This document shows, one piece after another, positions 14,385-15,812 of a DNA stretch of 15,812 nucleotides. This DNA comes from Synergistaceae bacterium UBA5560 (GTDB lineage: Bacteria > Synergistota > Synergistia > Synergistales > Aminiphilaceae): NCBI GenBank assembly GCA_002425685.1, contig DIMS01000043.1, positions 7,280 through 23,091 on the forward strand, read 5' to 3'. The position numbers were made by a program, and so were the translations under genes. Position 1 is the stretch's first letter. Each line of letters starts with the position of its first letter. Below the pieces are notes generated by a model. The model was not told where the DNA came from, searched no databases, and worked only from the letters and a program-made list of their open reading frames with translations.

Positions 14385-15812
14385 TCACGCTCCTTCCACG
14401 AAAAGCGACTGCGCCCCGCCCCTCGACAAATCCACGTATCCCGTGTCGGCGAGCTTCAGCTCGGGAATCACGGAGAGGCAGAGAAAACTCATGGCCATGA
14501 AGGGGTGATCGAGGGGCGTCCCGAGCCGGGCCGCCGCGGCTTCCACGGCGTCGAGCCCCGCAACGACCTCCTCCGCCGTTCCGGCGTGCATGAGCCCCCC
14601 CACGGAAAGCGGCAGCGACGCCAGAAGCTCGTCCCCCCGCACGGCAACCAGGCCGCCCCCCGCGACGACGAGCGCCGCCAGGGCGCGCCGGACGGAACGC
14701 GCATCCATGCCCGCGGCGACGAAGTTGTGCGCGTCGTGGGCCACGGACGACCCCAGCGCCCCCTCGCGGAGCCCGAGCCCCTGGACGAAGCCGAGGGCAA
14801 GACGCCCCGTTCCCCGGTTTTTCTCCAGCACGGCGAGGAGCGCCAGATCCCGCCCCGCCTCCGGCACCGCCCGTCCGTCCCGGACCGACGGCTCCACGAT
14901 GCGGTGCTCCGTCACCACCTGCCCGGGGCGGAGGCCGACCACCCGGAGCCGTGCACCCTTCGGCACGGCAGGGGAGAAAGCCTCTTCCGGCGGCAGGGCA
15001 ACCCGGAGGGGAACACGTGCGGGAGGCATCGCCCGGGGCACGGCAAGGGCGGCGAGGCGCCCTTCCGCCGCCACGAGGTGCCCGTGCTTCCACACCCGCC
15101 GCACCCGGCAGGATTCGAGATCGTCCACCGCCACCAGGTCCGCCACATATCCCGGCGCCACCGCGCCCCGGTCCCGGTGCCCGAAATACGAGGCGGGAGA
15201 GAGGGTCACCATGCGCAGCGCCGCCAGGGGCGAGATGCCGTGCCGCACGGCGAGGCGGATCTTCTCGTCCATGTGCCCCCGGTCACGCAGATACCGGGCC
15301 GTCAGGTCGTCGCTCACCAGCATGCACCGGCTCGACCGGGCCTCGTCCGCCGCCACGAGGGGAGCCAGCTCCTCCAGGTTGTGCTCCGTCGCCCCCTCGC
15401 GGATCATGAGCCACATGCCCCGGCGCAGTTTCTCCAGCCCCTCCGCGGCGGTGACGCTCTCGTGGTCCGAGTCGCAGCCGCTGGCGCAGTAAGCGCAAAG
15501 CTCCCCGCCGGAAAGCCCCGGCGCGTGGCCGGACTTCACCCGGGACCCCGCGGCGAAGAGCTTGCTCCACAGCTCCGGATCCCCCGACGTCACTGCGGGG
15601 TAGTTCATCACCTCTCCCAGGGAGTCGCACCACCCCCGGGCGAAACAGGTCGCCAGAGCCGCCGCGTCCAGGGTCTCGAAGGCCGTCTCGAAGGGCGACG
15701 CGGGCACGCAGGACGGAGCCGCGTAGAAAAGCTCCACCGGGCAGTCCAACCCCTCGCGCCACATGTACTCCACCCCGGCGAGGCCGCAGGTGTTGGCGAT
15801 CTCGTGGGGGTC
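14385..15812 (-). CDS. ade: Adenine deaminase, partial (5' end beyond the window)
   Basis: The visible 475 codons are the greater part of a bacterial adenine deaminase of the amidohydrolase superfamily, which hydrolyses adenine to hypoxanthine and ammonia in the cytosol. Known members are about 570-600 residues, so about 100 N-terminal residues, including the first metal-binding HxH, lie outside. Recognisable blocks are DPHEIANTCGLAGVEYM at the edge, VKSGHAPGLSGGELCAY (metal/active-site His at about 15525-15527), LVSDDLTARYLRDRGHMDEKIRLAVRHGISPLAALRM with the catalytic Asp region near 15304-15312, GAVAPGYVADLVAVDDLE, and the C-terminal SVAHDAHNFVAAG typical of this enzyme. The frame is open to position 15812, so starts near 15764-15773 are internal. 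It precedes the purine permease on the same strand. Confidence 0.93.
   Translation of the reverse strand, partial: DPHEIANTCGLAGVEYMWREGLDCPVELFYAAPSCVPASPFETAFETLDAAALATCFARGWCDSLGEVMNYPAVTSGDPELWSKLFAAGSRVKSGHAPGLSGGELCAYCASGCDSDHESVTAAEGLEKLRRGMWLMIREGATEHNLEELAPLVAADEARSSRCMLVSDDLTARYLRDRGHMDEKIRLAVRHGISPLAALRMVTLSPASYFGHRDRGAVAPGYVADLVAVDDLESCRVRRVWKHGHLVAAEGRLAALAVPRAMPPARVPLRVALPPEEAFSPAVPKGARLRVVGLRPGQVVTEHRIVEPSVRDGRAVPEAGRDLALLAVLEKNRGTGRLALGFVQGLGLREGALGSSVAHDAHNFVAAGMDARSVRRALAALVVAGGGLVAVRGDELLASLPLSVGGLMHAGTAEEVVAGLDAVEAAAARLGTPLDHPFMAMSFLCLSVIPELKLADTGYVDLSRGGAQSLFVEGA

Noticed and set aside
12673..14508. A 611-codon plus-strand open frame across the permease gene
   Set aside because: The product is low-complexity, Glu/His/Gly-rich and antisense to a clear NCS2 permease, with no ribosome site or domain.
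1..15812. CRISPR array, insertion sequence, tRNA, rRNA or phage genes
   Set aside because: No regularly spaced repeats, transposase or integrase motifs, terminal inverted repeats, or recognisable structural RNA sequences were seen on either strand.

Overview
The window is a GC-rich (roughly two-thirds G+C by eye) chromosomal segment from a Gram-negative, diderm bacterium. The evidence is a complete tripartite efflux system with an outer-membrane channel, plus a signal-peptide-bearing periplasmic protein. The codon style and gene mix would fit a high-GC Synergistota or a Desulfovibrio-like lineage, but that is a guess: no rRNA or marker gene is present. I see no mobile element, CRISPR array, tRNA or rRNA.

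Layout, left to right. (1) 225-812, minus: a small exported protein of unknown function with two 'V-[RK]-A-x-L-G-E-P' motifs. (2) 1139-8062, plus: a compact four-gene efflux operon, TetR repressor - periplasmic adaptor - RND (HAE1) pump - NodT/OprM-type outer-membrane factor. Its junctions are ATGA overlap, 3 bp and 4 bp. It has a near-consensus sigma70 promoter (980-1008), operator-like repeats in the leader, and a strong hairpin terminator at 8089-8163. (3) 8436-10442, plus: a soluble PAS-GAF-PAS-HisKA_2 sensor histidine kinase behind a 370-bp structured gap with its own extended -10 promoter and a palindrome at the predicted start of transcription. (4) 10427-11944, minus: a membrane HD-GYP protein (predicted c-di-GMP phosphodiesterase) whose 3' end overlaps the kinase gene tail-to-tail by 16 bp. 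(5) 11945-12945: a 1-kb gap with a low-GC core. It holds two candidate minus-strand promoters, palindromes and a possible 119-codon upstream reading frame that ends in an ATGA overlap with the HD-GYP start. (6) 12946-15812, minus: adenine deaminase (5' end outside the window) followed by an AzgA-type NCS2 purine permease and a clear terminator.

How the genes work together: the TetR protein most likely represses its own pump operon until a toxic ligand is bound. The permease and deaminase form a purine uptake and adenine-to-hypoxanthine salvage pair. The orphan HisKA_2 kinase and the HD-GYP protein are both signalling proteins, but they are convergent and no response regulator is present, so a direct link is unproven.

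Most of the window is ordinary core or accessory metabolism. The least explained parts are the 11945-12560 leader/upstream-frame region, the structured 8164-8435 gap, and the repeat-rich leader of the efflux operon. I did not find a clearly new multi-gene system.
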